Source: Alphaproteobacteria bacterium
GTDB taxonomy: Bacteria > Pseudomonadota > Alphaproteobacteria > MPNO01 > UBA2964
Length of the DNA: 42,755 bases
Assembly: GCA_009377375.1 (NCBI GenBank)
Contig: WHUE01000027.1
Coordinates: 1-42,755, forward strand
Reading direction: 5' to 3'
Positions 8,328 to 16,661 of the stretch are shown piece after piece. The notes under the pieces were generated by a model. It saw only the letters and a list, made by a program, of their open reading frames with translations, ran no database searches and had not been told where the DNA came from. The translations under genes and the position numbers were made by a program. Position 1 is the stretch's first letter, and each line of letters opens with the position of its first letter.

Positions 8328-9338
8328 ATGAACAGGTTCAGCGCACTCAGGGCATTATCGGCCGGCATCATCGTCGCCGGCGCGGCGGCCTCGGCGGCCC
8401 CCGCATCGGCGCAGGACGCGATGCGGCTCGGCACCTCCAGCGTCGGCAGCACGTTCTACGTCACCGCGGTGGCGATGTCGAAGCTGGTTCAGGCCCATGG
8501 CGGGCTCAACGTGACCGTCGAGCCGCTGGGCGGGTCGCACGCCAACATGTTCGGGCTGCAAGGCGGCAAGGTGGATTTCGCCATCGCCAATTCGGGCGCG
8601 GCCTACGACGCCCTTCATGGGCTCGAACCGTTCAAGAAGCCGCTGGAGGTCAGGCTTGTGGCCCAGGGCAACCCGACGCTGCGCTGGCCGCTGATGCGCA
8701 AGGGGGCGGAGATCAGGACGCCTGCCGACTGGGTCGGAAAGACGCTGTCGGCGAAGCGCCGGCCGCTGCCGGAGCTGGAGATGATCGCCGACGCCATCAT
8801 CAAGGTGTTCGACCTGCCGAAGGACAAGGTCCGGCTCGTCTCATCCGTCAACCTGGGCGAGATGAACCGCACCATCCGCGCGGGCAGCGTGGACGGGATC
8901 GTCATGCCGTTCGCGCTGCGCCAGCCCGTGACGTCGAAGCTGTTCCACGACGGCATCTTCGAGCCGCTGGTCCTGTCCAAGGCAGACTTCGACAAGGTCA
9001 AGGCGGCGCTGCCCGACATGTTCTACGCGTTCCAGGTGCCGGCGAACAATTTCAAGAACCAGCCGGAACCGTTCTGGTCGCTGGCGATGAACACGCTGCT
9101 GACCACCGGGGCGAACGCGTCCGACGACCTGGTTTACAAGACGACCAAGGCGGTCATGGGCAACAACGCCGAGTTCAGGAAGTACATGCCGGCGGCGCGC
9201 TACTGGACGGCGAAGCGCACGATGGAGGAGCCCAAGGTGCCGTTCCATCCGGGCGCCATCCGCTACTACAGGGAGGTCGGCGTGTGGAACGCCGACATGG
9301 ACGCGCTTCAGGCGAAGCTGCTGAAGAAATCGATGTAG
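8328..9338 (+). CDS. TAXI family TRAP transporter solute-binding protein (first copy)
   Basis: A 336-residue periplasmic protein with a Sec signal peptide (hydrophobic core around residues 10-25, likely cut after PASA) and the TAXI family start, RLGTSSVGSTFYV. It continues with VEPLGGSHANMFGLQGGKVDFAIANS, split here as VEPLGGSHANMF and GGKVDFAIANS, the usual binding-protein blocks. TAXI proteins deliver organic acids to a TRAP permease driven by an ion gradient. AAGGGAGG precedes the start. The next gene is a clear paralogue (same SSxGSTFYV, PFKKP and RRxLPELE blocks), so the operon holds a duplicated receptor. Inverted repeats follow the stop (9357-9401). Confidence 0.93.
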   Translation: MNRFSALRALSAGIIVAGAAASAAPASAQDAMRLGTSSVGSTFYVTAVAMSKLVQAHGGLNVTVEPLGGSHANMFGLQGGKVDFAIANSGAAYDALHGLEPFKKPLEVRLVAQGNPTLRWPLMRKGAEIRTPADWVGKTLSAKRRPLPELEMIADAIIKVFDLPKDKVRLVSSVNLGEMNRTIRAGSVDGIVMPFALRQPVTSKLFHDGIFEPLVLSKADFDKVKAALPDMFYAFQVPANNFKNQPEPFWSLAMNTLLTTGANASDDLVYKTTKAVMGNNAEFRKYMPAARYWTAKRTMEEPKVPFHPGAIRYYREVGVWNADMDALQAKLLKKSM

Positions 9339-9356
9339 ACGCGGCTATCGGGCAGC

Positions 9357-9401
9357 GGGCGGCGCCGCCGGTCGCCGGCCGCCCCGGTCGGACAGGACCG
9401 G
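9357..9401 (+). promoter_or_regulatory. Intercistronic hairpins after the first TAXI gene
   Basis: GGGCGGC (9357-9363) pairs with GCCGCCC (9378-9384), and CCGGTC (9384-9389) pairs with GACCGG (9396-9401). No T-run follows, so this looks more like an mRNA-stabilising or attenuating structure than a full terminator. Confidence 0.4.
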
Positions 9402-9418
9402 CTCAGGGAGAAAAGGGA

Positions 9419-10426
9419 ATGAAGACATCCAGCGTGCGCCTCGGAGCGCTGTTTGCCGGCGCGATCGCGGCCTCCGTCGCGTTCGGCCCGGCCACGGCGT
9501 CGGCACAGAAGGCCGTCACCATCGGCTCTTCGAGTATCGGCAGCACCTTCTACGTGATCTCGGTCGCCATGTCGAAGATGATCGTCAAATACGCCGGCAT
9601 GAACGCCACCGTGCAGCCGCTCGGCGGCTCCTATCCCAACCTGTTCGGGCTGGAAGCCGGCAAGGTCGATTTCGCGATGGCGAACTCGCTGTCGCAGTAC
9701 GACAGCTATCTCGGCAAGACGCCGTTCAAGAAACCCAACGACGTGCGCATCGTCGCCCAGGGCCAGCCGAATTTCCGCACCCTGGTCGTTCGCACCAAGT
9801 CCGGGGCGCGAACCGCCGAGGATCTCGTGGGCCGCACCGTCGTCGCCAAGCGCCGCGCCCTGCCGGAGCTGGAGATCATCGCCGACGCGTTCATCAAGGT
9901 TTACGGCCTGCCGAAGGACAAGGTGAAGCTGGTATCCACCGTCAACACCGGCCAGGTGGTGAAGGCGCTGCGGGCGGGCACCGTCGATGCCGCGTTCTAT
10001 CCCGTCGGGCCCAAGCAGCCGGCGATGAGCGCAATGTATCATGACGGGATCGGGCATTTCTTTCCGTTCACGAAAGAGAAGCGCGACGCGATGCTGGAGC
10101 TCCTGCCGCCCGCCTTCTGGGGCGGCGCGTTCAAGGCAGGCAGCTTCCCCGGCCAGAAGGAGGATGCCCATATGTTCGGGCTGAACACCTCGTTTGTGAC
10201 CAACGCCAAGATGGGCGAGGACGCGGTCTACAAGGTGACCAAGGCGATCCTCGGCCACCCCAAGGAGTTTTCCACCTTCCATGCCGCCGCCCGTCAGTGG
10301 ACGCCCCAGCGGAGCCTGTCGAACGCCAGCATCCCGTTCCATCCGGGCGCCATCCGCTACTACAAGGAGATCGGCGCCTGGACGGCGGCGCACGACAAGC
10401 AGCAGGCGGAGCTTCTGAACCGCTAG
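9419..10426 (+). CDS. TAXI family TRAP transporter solute-binding protein (second copy)
   Basis: A 335-residue periplasmic receptor, paralogous to the gene before it. The signal peptide ends near TASA, followed by KAVTIGSSSIGSTFYVISV. VQPLGGSYPNLFGLEAGKV and AKRRALPELEIIADAF match the first copy almost block by block, and both end with the same SIPFHPGAIRYYKE-like tail. Start 9419 was chosen because it gives the signal peptide directly; the frame is open further upstream without protein-like sequence. Divergence between copies suggests different ligands for one permease, which is inferred. A 9-bp hairpin follows the stop. Confidence 0.93.
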   Translation: MKTSSVRLGALFAGAIAASVAFGPATASAQKAVTIGSSSIGSTFYVISVAMSKMIVKYAGMNATVQPLGGSYPNLFGLEAGKVDFAMANSLSQYDSYLGKTPFKKPNDVRIVAQGQPNFRTLVVRTKSGARTAEDLVGRTVVAKRRALPELEIIADAFIKVYGLPKDKVKLVSTVNTGQVVKALRAGTVDAAFYPVGPKQPAMSAMYHDGIGHFFPFTKEKRDAMLELLPPAFWGGAFKAGSFPGQKEDAHMFGLNTSFVTNAKMGEDAVYKVTKAILGHPKEFSTFHAAARQWTPQRSLSNASIPFHPGAIRYYKEIGAWTAAHDKQQAELLNR

Positions 10427-10437
10427 ATGCCTGAACC

Positions 10438-10467
10438 GGGCGTCCGCGCCGCGCAGCCCGGACGCCC
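10438..10467 (+). promoter_or_regulatory. Hairpin between TAXI receptor and TRAP permease genes
   Basis: GGGCGTCCG (10438-10446) and CGGACGCCC (10459-10467) form a perfect 9-bp stem with a 12-base loop and no T-run. Such structures after a receptor gene can keep its transcript more abundant than that of the permease. Confidence 0.45.
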
Positions 10468-10500
10468 CAACCGCCGCAACAGCCGGGCCAGGAGCACCTC

Positions 10501-12408
10501 ATGTCGCGTCTTTCGCCGCTTACGTGGATCACGTCGATCATCGCGGTCTACCATCTCGTGATCGTCGGCCAGGCGCCGACCTGGCTCGGCCTGTTCCTGC
10601 CCAACCAGATCCACCTCGCGATCAGCGTCTCCTGCGCGCTGATCCTGATCTTTACCCTCAGGCGGGCAGGAGCGCGCCACGACGCGCCGCAGGACGCGGA
10701 GAAGGTGGACGGACCGGCCCGGGTGCCGTGGTACGACTGGATCCTGATCGCGATGACGCTGGCCTCGACCGCCTTCATCATCCACGATTTCGAGAACATC
10801 CTCGATTACGGCATGTTCGGCGCGCTCGACACGCCGGGGATCGTCTTCGCGCTCTGTCTGGTGATCCCGCTATTCGAGGGCATCCGGCGCACCACCGGCT
10901 GGGCGCTGCCGATCATCATCATGACCTTCGTGCTGGGCACGATCTTCCAGGAGCTCCTGCCGGGGCTTCTCTACGGCAAAGGCTATCCGCTGGAACGGCT
11001 GCTCTACAGCGCCTATGTGGGCGAAAGCGGCATCTTCGGGCTGCCGCTGAACGTCGCCGGCAACATCGTCATCGTGTTCCTGATCTTCGGCGCGCTGATG
11101 CAGGGCGCCGGGGCGGGTCGCTGGTTCATCGACATAGCGCTGTCGCTGACCGGGTGGAGCCGGGGCGGGCCGGCCAAGGCCGCTGTGCTGTCCAGCGCGC
11201 TGTTCGGCTCCATCTCGGGATCGCCGTCGGGCAACGCGGCCACCACCGGGGTGTTCACCATCCCGATGATGAAGGACATCGGCTACAAGCCGGCCTTCGC
11301 CGCTGCGGTGGAGGCGGTGGCGTCCACCGGCGGACAGATTCTTCCGCCGGTGATGGGGGCCATCGCCTTCGTGATGGCGGAATGGCTGGAGATCACCTAT
11401 GCCGAGGTGGTGATCGCGGCCACGGTGCCGGCGCTGCTCTACTTTCTGATCGTCTTTGTCTCGGTGCACCTCCAGGCGCACAAGGACGGCGTCGCGGCGA
11501 TACCGCGCTCGCAGCTTCCCCGGTTCTGGCCGGTCTTCATCAAGGGCTGGCACTACCTGATCCCCATCGCCGGGCTGATCTGGTTCCTGATCATCGACGG
11601 CTACCCGCCGGGGATGGCGGCGATGTATTCGGCGGCGCTGATCGTTCCCTCCAGCTTCCTGTCGAAGAACCGGGAGAACTGGCTGACGCTGCCGCGGATC
11701 ATGCTGGCGCTGGAGGACGGGGTGAAGCGCTGGGTCGTGGTGGCGGCGATCACCGGCTCGGTCGGCATCATGATCGGAGCGCTGGAACTGTCCGGCGTCG
11801 GCATCAAGCTGTCGACCTTCATCGTCGATCTCGCCGGGGGCAACCTGTATCTGGCCCTGCTGCTGGTCGGCGCCGCCAGCCTGTTCGTGGGGATGGGGCT
11901 GGACGCGATCCCGGCCTACATCACCCTCGCGACGCTGATGGCGCCGGCGCTGATCGAGCTCGGCGTACCCGACATCGCCGCGCATCTGTTCGTCGTCTAC
12001 TGGGGGCTGGCGTCGTTCTATACCCCGCCGATGTGCATCGTGGTCTACGTGACCATCGGCATATCCGGCTCGAAGGTGTGGGAGACCGGGTGGGAGGCGG
12101 TGCGGCTCGGCATCGCCGCGTTCCTGATCCCGTTCGCCTTTGCGCTCAACCCGGCGCTGCTGCTGATGAGCGATCTCGGCCACATCGTCCAGGCGACCGT
12201 GACGGCGGCCATCGGCGCCGTGCTGGTGGCCAGTGGCGTGCGCGGCTATGCGATCGGGCATCTGAATCCGGTGGAGAGGGTGGCCATGCTGGCCGCCGGA
12301 ATCCTGTTCATCGCGCCGGGGCTGATGCTGCCCGCCGTCGGGCTCGGCATCGTGGTCGTCGTGCTGGGGCTGCAGAGGATCGGCGCGCGCGTGGCGAGCC
12401 AGGGATAG
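10501..12408 (+). CDS. TRAP transporter fused permease (4TM + 12TM subunits), TAXI-associated
   Basis: A 635-residue integral membrane protein. The first 150 residues hold four hydrophobic spans equivalent to the small DctQ-type subunit. The rest is the large DctM-type channel with the conserved stretch LFGSISGSPSGNAATTG and STGGQILPPVMGAIAF, and a second related motif, GMGLDAIPAYITLATLMAPA, in the other half. Fusion of both subunits is the norm for TAXI-type TRAP systems. It imports the ligand carried by the two preceding receptors, using a sodium or proton gradient. CAGGAG precedes the start. It converges on the YjbQ gene, with 11 bases between the stops and no obvious terminator. Confidence 0.94.
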   Translation: MSRLSPLTWITSIIAVYHLVIVGQAPTWLGLFLPNQIHLAISVSCALILIFTLRRAGARHDAPQDAEKVDGPARVPWYDWILIAMTLASTAFIIHDFENILDYGMFGALDTPGIVFALCLVIPLFEGIRRTTGWALPIIIMTFVLGTIFQELLPGLLYGKGYPLERLLYSAYVGESGIFGLPLNVAGNIVIVFLIFGALMQGAGAGRWFIDIALSLTGWSRGGPAKAAVLSSALFGSISGSPSGNAATTGVFTIPMMKDIGYKPAFAAAVEAVASTGGQILPPVMGAIAFVMAEWLEITYAEVVIAATVPALLYFLIVFVSVHLQAHKDGVAAIPRSQLPRFWPVFIKGWHYLIPIAGLIWFLIIDGYPPGMAAMYSAALIVPSSFLSKNRENWLTLPRIMLALEDGVKRWVVVAAITGSVGIMIGALELSGVGIKLSTFIVDLAGGNLYLALLLVGAASLFVGMGLDAIPAYITLATLMAPALIELGVPDIAAHLFVVYWGLASFYTPPMCIVVYVTIGISGSKVWETGWEAVRLGIAAFLIPFAFALNPALLLMSDLGHIVQATVTAAIGAVLVASGVRGYAIGHLNPVERVAMLAAGILFIAPGLMLPAVGLGIVVVVLGLQRIGARVASQG

Positions 12409-12419
12409 CGGGTGGGCGG

Positions 12420-12839
12420 TTATTCGCCCGACAGATGCAGCACGATCTCGCGCGATGTCGGCCGGCGGCGGTGCTCGAACAGGTAGATGCCTTGCCACGT
12501 GCCGAGCATCGGACGGGCGCCGGCCACCGGGATCGAAAGCTGCGTCGCCGTCAGCGCGGCGCGGATATGGGCCGGCATGTCGTCGGGCCCTTCGGCGGTG
12601 TGGCGATAGAGCACGGTATCTTCCGGCACGATCCGGGCGAAGAAATCGGCGAGGTCGCGCCGCACGTCCGGGTCGGCGTTTTCCTGGATCGTCAGCGACG
12701 CCGAGGTGTGGCGGATGAACAGCGTCAGCAGCCCCTCGACGATATCCTGCGCCGCGACCCAGCCCGCCACCTCCGCCGTGATCTCGTGCAGCCCCTGCGC
12801 GGCCGCGCGGACGGTCAGCGTATGGCGGCGCTGTTTCAT
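12420..12839 (-). CDS. YjbQ family protein (UPF0047; secondary thiamine-phosphate synthase-like)
   Basis: A 139-residue single-domain protein with the YjbQ fold signature: IRHTSASLTIQENADPDV, LADFFARIVP, DDMPAHIRAALTATQLSIPV and GTWQGIYLFEHR. Family members show weak thiamine-phosphate synthase activity in vitro, but the biological role is unsettled. Its ATG overlaps the TGA of the fumarylacetoacetase-family gene upstream in an ATGA arrangement (12836-12839), so translation is very probably coupled. No thiamine gene is near, so the coupling to a catabolic hydrolase is the main functional hint. Confidence 0.9.
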   Translation of the reverse strand: MKQRRHTLTVRAAAQGLHEITAEVAGWVAAQDIVEGLLTLFIRHTSASLTIQENADPDVRRDLADFFARIVPEDTVLYRHTAEGPDDMPAHIRAALTATQLSIPVAGARPMLGTWQGIYLFEHRRRPTSREIVLHLSGE

Positions 12840-13828
12840 ACGCCGGGCGGGTCGTAGCGTTCGACCCGCTGCTCGATGACGCCGAAGATCGACCTGCCGG
12901 TCGAATCGATCATGTCGATGCGGACCGTGTCGCCGAAGGACATGAAGGGCGTTTCGGGCTTGCCCTTCTCGATGGTCTCGATGGTCCGTATCTCGGCCAG
13001 GCAGCAGGAGCCGACGCTGCGGTCCCGGTTGGAGACGGTGCCCGATCCGATGATCGTGCCCGCGGACAGCCGCCGCGACTTGGCGGCGTGGGCGATGAGC
13101 CGGGCGAAATCGAAATACATGTCCACGCCCGCATCCGGCGCGCCGATGCGCGCGCCGTTGATCTCCGCGATCAGCGCGCCGTGCAACTTGCGCCCGTCCC
13201 AGGCGTCGCCCAGCGCGTCGGGGGTCGCGGCGACGGGCGAGAACGACGTCGCCGGCTTGCCCTGGAAGAAGCCGAATCCCTTGGACAGCTCGTCGGGGAT
13301 CAGGTTGCGCAGGCTGACGTCGTTGCACAGCAGCACCAGCTTGATATGCGCGGCCGCGTCGTCGGCGGAAATGCCCATCGGCACGTCGTCGGTGATCACC
13401 GTGACCTCGGCCTCGAGGTCGATCCCCCAGGACTCATCGGCGCAAAGAATGGGATCGCGCGGCCCGTCCATCGTGTCGGACCCGCCCTGGTACATCAGCG
13501 GCGCGGCGAGGAAGCTCTCCGGCATGGTCGCGCCCCGTGCCTTGCGCACCAGCTCCATGTGGTTGAGGTAGACGCTGCCATCGGCCCATTGATAGGCGCG
13601 GGGCAGCGGCGCGGCGCAGGCGGCGGGATCGAACGGGGCGGCGCCCTCCGCCTTGCCGGCCTCCAGCGCCGCCGCGATCTCGCGCAGGGCGGGCTCGGCG
13701 CCGGCCCAGTTGTCCAGCGCAGCCTGCAGCGTCGGCGCGACCGCCTGTGCGGGCGCCATGCGCGAAAGATCGGCGCTGACGACGACCAGCCGCCCGTCGC
13801 GGCCGGATTTCAGGGAGGCGAGCTTCAT
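12836..13828 (-). CDS. Fumarylacetoacetase-family (FAH) hydrolase
   Basis: A 330-residue cytoplasmic C-C bond hydrolase or hydratase. It starts MKLASLKSGRDGRLVVVS, the typical N-terminal domain of this group; an ATG three codons earlier (13837) is the alternative, and neither has a good ribosome site. The metal site of the FAH fold shows as the acidic pair in DLEAEVTVI with the nearby DD of VITDDVP, and GTIIGSGTVSN and FGDTVRIDMID mark the C-terminal half. Relatives cleave acylpyruvates or 2-oxo-hydroxy acids produced after aromatic-ring opening. It is divergent from the UbiD gene at 14010 (181-base shared upstream region) and coupled to the YjbQ gene. Confidence 0.92.
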   Translation of the reverse strand: MKLASLKSGRDGRLVVVSADLSRMAPAQAVAPTLQAALDNWAGAEPALREIAAALEAGKAEGAAPFDPAACAAPLPRAYQWADGSVYLNHMELVRKARGATMPESFLAAPLMYQGGSDTMDGPRDPILCADESWGIDLEAEVTVITDDVPMGISADDAAAHIKLVLLCNDVSLRNLIPDELSKGFGFFQGKPATSFSPVAATPDALGDAWDGRKLHGALIAEINGARIGAPDAGVDMYFDFARLIAHAAKSRRLSAGTIIGSGTVSNRDRSVGSCCLAEIRTIETIEKGKPETPFMSFGDTVRIDMIDSTGRSIFGVIEQRVERYDPPGV

Positions 13829-14009
13829 GTATGGCACCGGTGCGTGTCGGTTTCGGGACGCGCATGTTATGAGGGCCGCCCGGCAGGGTCAAACCGGCCC
13901 GCGCGACGCATGAGCCTGCCGGTTGTAGGGCTTCTCGCGGCGTGGCAGACTGAGCGCCATAACGACAACGGCGGCGAACGGGGCTCGCCGCAGCAGGAGA
14001 GGCAGGTTC

Positions 14010-15476
14010 ATGCCGCGCGGGAACCTCCGTCAGGACATCGCGTATGACGATCTGCGCGAGTGGCTCGCCATTGCCGACGGGCTGGGCGAGCTGCGCAGCG
14101 TCGACGGTGCGAACTGGCAGGAAGAGATCGGCATGGCGGCGGAAATCGTCAGCCATGACGAGGACGCGCCTGCCGTGTTGTTCGACAACGTGCCGGGCTG
14201 CGCGCCCGGCTTTCGCGTCCTCGTCAACGTGTTCGGCGGCCGGCGGATGCGCGCCACGCTGGGCTTTCCCGGCGAGCTGACCAAGGCGGAGCTGAGCGAG
14301 GCGCTGCTCGATTTCGGTTTCGCCGAGGAGCGCAGCCTGCCGGTCGAGACCGTGACGACCGGTCCGGTGCTCGAGAACGTCCTGACCGGTGCCGACGTCG
14401 ACCTGTCCATCTTTCCCACGCCGCAATGGCACGAGGGCGACGGCGGGCGCTATATCGGCACCGGCTGTTACAACGTCTCGCGGCACCCGGACAGCGGCTG
14501 GATCAATCTCGGCTGCTACCGGATCATGGTGAAGGGGCGGGACACCGTCAGCTACAACGCTGCGCCCGGCAAACACGGACGGGTCCATCACGAAGCCTGG
14601 GCGAAGCGCGGCGAGAAGATGCCGGTGGCGATGGTGGTTGGCGGCGACCCGCTGCTGTTCCTGATGGCCGGCCAGGAAGTGGCCGACGGCGTGTGCGAAT
14701 ACGACACGGTGGGCGGGCTGCGCGGGCGGCCCGTCCGGGTCGTGCCCGGGCCGGTGACCGGCCTGCCGATTCCCGCCGACGCCGAGATCGTCCTCGAAGG
14801 CTGGGTGGACCCGCAGGCGACGGTGCCGGAAGGCCCGTTCGGCGACTGGACGGGCACCTACACCGAGGCCGGCCGGGTGCGGCCGCTGGTCGAGGTCGCC
14901 TCCATATGCCACCGCAACGACCCGATCATCCTCGGCTGCCCGCCGCAGCGCCCGCCGGACGAATATTCGCGGCTTTGCGCGGTGATGCGCTCGGCGATGC
15001 TGAAGCGGAACCTGCAGGATGCGGGGGTGCCGGATGTGGGCTCGGTGTGGTGCCACGAGGTGGGCGGCGCGCGGCTTCTGATCGGCGTGTCGATCACCCA
15101 GCGCTATCCCGGCCATGCGCGCCAGGCGGGGCAGGTCGCGGCGTCCTGCCTGCTCGGCGCCTATGCGTGCAAGTGGATCGTGGTGGTGGACGACGACATC
15201 GATGTGTCGGAGCTGAACCAGCTCATGTGGGCCTGGCTGACCTTGGCCGATCCGGTGCGCTCCGTCGATATTTTCAAGGGCGGCTGGACGTCGCCCGCCG
15301 ATCCGACGGTGACGCCCTGGGACCGCGCCGCCGGCAACCTGACCAACAACCGCGCCATTGTCGACGCCTGCCGACCCTATCACTGGCGCGACGAGTTTCC
15401 TGCCCTGAACGTGCCCAGCCCCGAAGTGGCGCGGCGGGCGAAAGAGAAGTTTTCCTGGCTCCTGGACGGAAATTGA
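14010..15476 (+). CDS. UbiD family (de)carboxylase (first copy)
   Basis: A 488-residue prFMN-dependent decarboxylase of unsaturated or aromatic acids. The metal and catalytic motif is N166-L-G-C-Y-R171, equivalent to the N and R of the fungal Fdc1 active site, and the acidic pair is E274 and D279 in PEGPFGDWTGTY. The N-terminal NVPGCAPGFRVLVNVFGG and the late CKWIVVVDDDIDV are also family blocks. AGGAGAGG lies just upstream of the start. Two TctC binding proteins follow, so the unit probably imports and decarboxylates an aryl or unsaturated carboxylate. The prFMN-forming partner UbiX is not in the window. This copy differs clearly from the second UbiD at 34596. Confidence 0.93.
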   Translation: MPRGNLRQDIAYDDLREWLAIADGLGELRSVDGANWQEEIGMAAEIVSHDEDAPAVLFDNVPGCAPGFRVLVNVFGGRRMRATLGFPGELTKAELSEALLDFGFAEERSLPVETVTTGPVLENVLTGADVDLSIFPTPQWHEGDGGRYIGTGCYNVSRHPDSGWINLGCYRIMVKGRDTVSYNAAPGKHGRVHHEAWAKRGEKMPVAMVVGGDPLLFLMAGQEVADGVCEYDTVGGLRGRPVRVVPGPVTGLPIPADAEIVLEGWVDPQATVPEGPFGDWTGTYTEAGRVRPLVEVASICHRNDPIILGCPPQRPPDEYSRLCAVMRSAMLKRNLQDAGVPDVGSVWCHEVGGARLLIGVSITQRYPGHARQAGQVAASCLLGAYACKWIVVVDDDIDVSELNQLMWAWLTLADPVRSVDIFKGGWTSPADPTVTPWDRAAGNLTNNRAIVDACRPYHWRDEFPALNVPSPEVARRAKEKFSWLLDGN

Positions 15477-15506
15477 TCAACAGCGACTCTTGAAAGGACT
15501 CTACTC

Positions 15507-16520
15507 ATGAAGAAGCAGATCGTTGCCGCACTCGCCGCCGGCCTCGTGGCCGGGGCGGTCGCGCCGGCCTCCGCCGACGCGGTCGCGGATTTCTACAAGA
15601 ACAGGACAATAACCCTCTACGGCGCGGCCGGGGGCGGCGGGTCCTATGGCGTCTACAACCGCGTGCTGGCGGAGCATCTGGGCCGCCATATTCCCGGCAA
15701 CCCTACCATCACCGCGCAGTTCATGCCCGGCGCCGGCGGTGCGAAATGCGCCAATTTCGTCTACAACGCGGCGCCCAAGGACGGCTCCGTGATCGGGATG
15801 CTGCTGAAATACGTGGCGGTGGAGCAGGCGATCGGACGCAAGTCGGTCAAGTACGACGTGCGCAAGTTCAACTGGCTGATCAGTGCCGAGCCGGTCAACA
15901 GCGTGGTCGCGCTGTGGCATGATTCGCCGGCCAAGACGCTGGACGAGCTGCGCCGGATTCAGGTGACGATGGGGTCGACGGGCAAGAGCTCCGAAACCTA
16001 CGTCACGCCGACGCTGATGAACGCCTTCATGGGCACGAAGTTCAAGGTGGTGCTCGGCTACAAGGGCACCGGCGCGATCCATATCGCGATGGAGCAGGGC
16101 GAGATCCACGGCCGGGCCGCGTCCTATTCCAGCATCAGCGGGACGAGGCCCCACTGGCTGAGCGAGAACAAGGTCATCATCCTCGGACACAGCGGACTTT
16201 ACCCCGACAAGGACATCCCCGGCGTGGCGCCGCTGGCGACGCTCGCGCCGCCGGAGTCGAAGGCGGTGTTCGAATTCGTGGGTTCCGGTTCCGCCCTGGG
16301 GCGGATCATCGTCGCGCCGCCCGGCGTGCCAGCCGACCGCGTGGCGGCGCTGCGCAAGGGGCTGGAGGCGACGCTGGCCGATCCGAAGTTCCTGGCCGAC
16401 GCGAAGAAGCGCAAGATGGGCGTGCAGCCACGCTCCGCCGCGGAGGTCGAGGCGCTGGTGATGAAGACGGTCAACGCGCCGGCGGACGTGATCGCCAGGA
16501 CGAAGACCATCATGCAATAA
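15507..16520 (+). CDS. Tripartite tricarboxylate transporter (TctC/Bug) binding protein (first copy)
   Basis: A 337-residue periplasmic receptor. The signal peptide (MKKQIVAALAAGLVAG, cut near PASA) is followed by VADFYKNRTITLYGAAGGGG, PTITAQFMPGAGG and NFVYNAAPKDGSVIG, which are the standard TctC blocks; LGYKGTGAIHIAMEQGEI is the second-lobe region. The glycine-rich AAGGGGSY loop resembles the carboxylate-binding loop of the family. GAAAGGA lies 8 bases before the start, 30 bases after the UbiD stop. No TctA or TctB membrane genes are in the window, so it must use a permease encoded elsewhere. A strong hairpin follows the stop. Confidence 0.92.
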   Translation: MKKQIVAALAAGLVAGAVAPASADAVADFYKNRTITLYGAAGGGGSYGVYNRVLAEHLGRHIPGNPTITAQFMPGAGGAKCANFVYNAAPKDGSVIGMLLKYVAVEQAIGRKSVKYDVRKFNWLISAEPVNSVVALWHDSPAKTLDELRRIQVTMGSTGKSSETYVTPTLMNAFMGTKFKVVLGYKGTGAIHIAMEQGEIHGRAASYSSISGTRPHWLSENKVIILGHSGLYPDKDIPGVAPLATLAPPESKAVFEFVGSGSALGRIIVAPPGVPADRVAALRKGLEATLADPKFLADAKKRKMGVQPRSAAEVEALVMKTVNAPADVIARTKTIMQ

Positions 16521-16527
16521 GGTTAAC

Positions 16528-16554
16528 GGCCCGGGTTTCGTGCAAACCCGGGCC
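16528..16554 (+). terminator. Strong hairpin after the first TctC gene
   Basis: An 11-bp perfect stem, GGCCCGGGTTT (16528-16538) and AAACCCGGGCC (16544-16554), with loop CGTGC. There is no T-run, so termination may be partial. TATAGT at 16563-16568 could be a -10 box for the next gene. Confidence 0.55.
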
Positions 16555-16661
16555 ATCTGGTCTATAGTTGAAAAATACGGCTATCCGGATACTTGAAACA
16601 TATCCGGATTGTGGGGACTCGGCATTACCGCCGCGTGTTTTATGGAGGAAGGAAACATCGC

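Noticed and set aside
10524-12857. A 777-codon open frame overlapping the TRAP permease
   Set aside because: Same strand, other frame; the TRAP permease in the 10501 frame has clear membrane spans and motifs.
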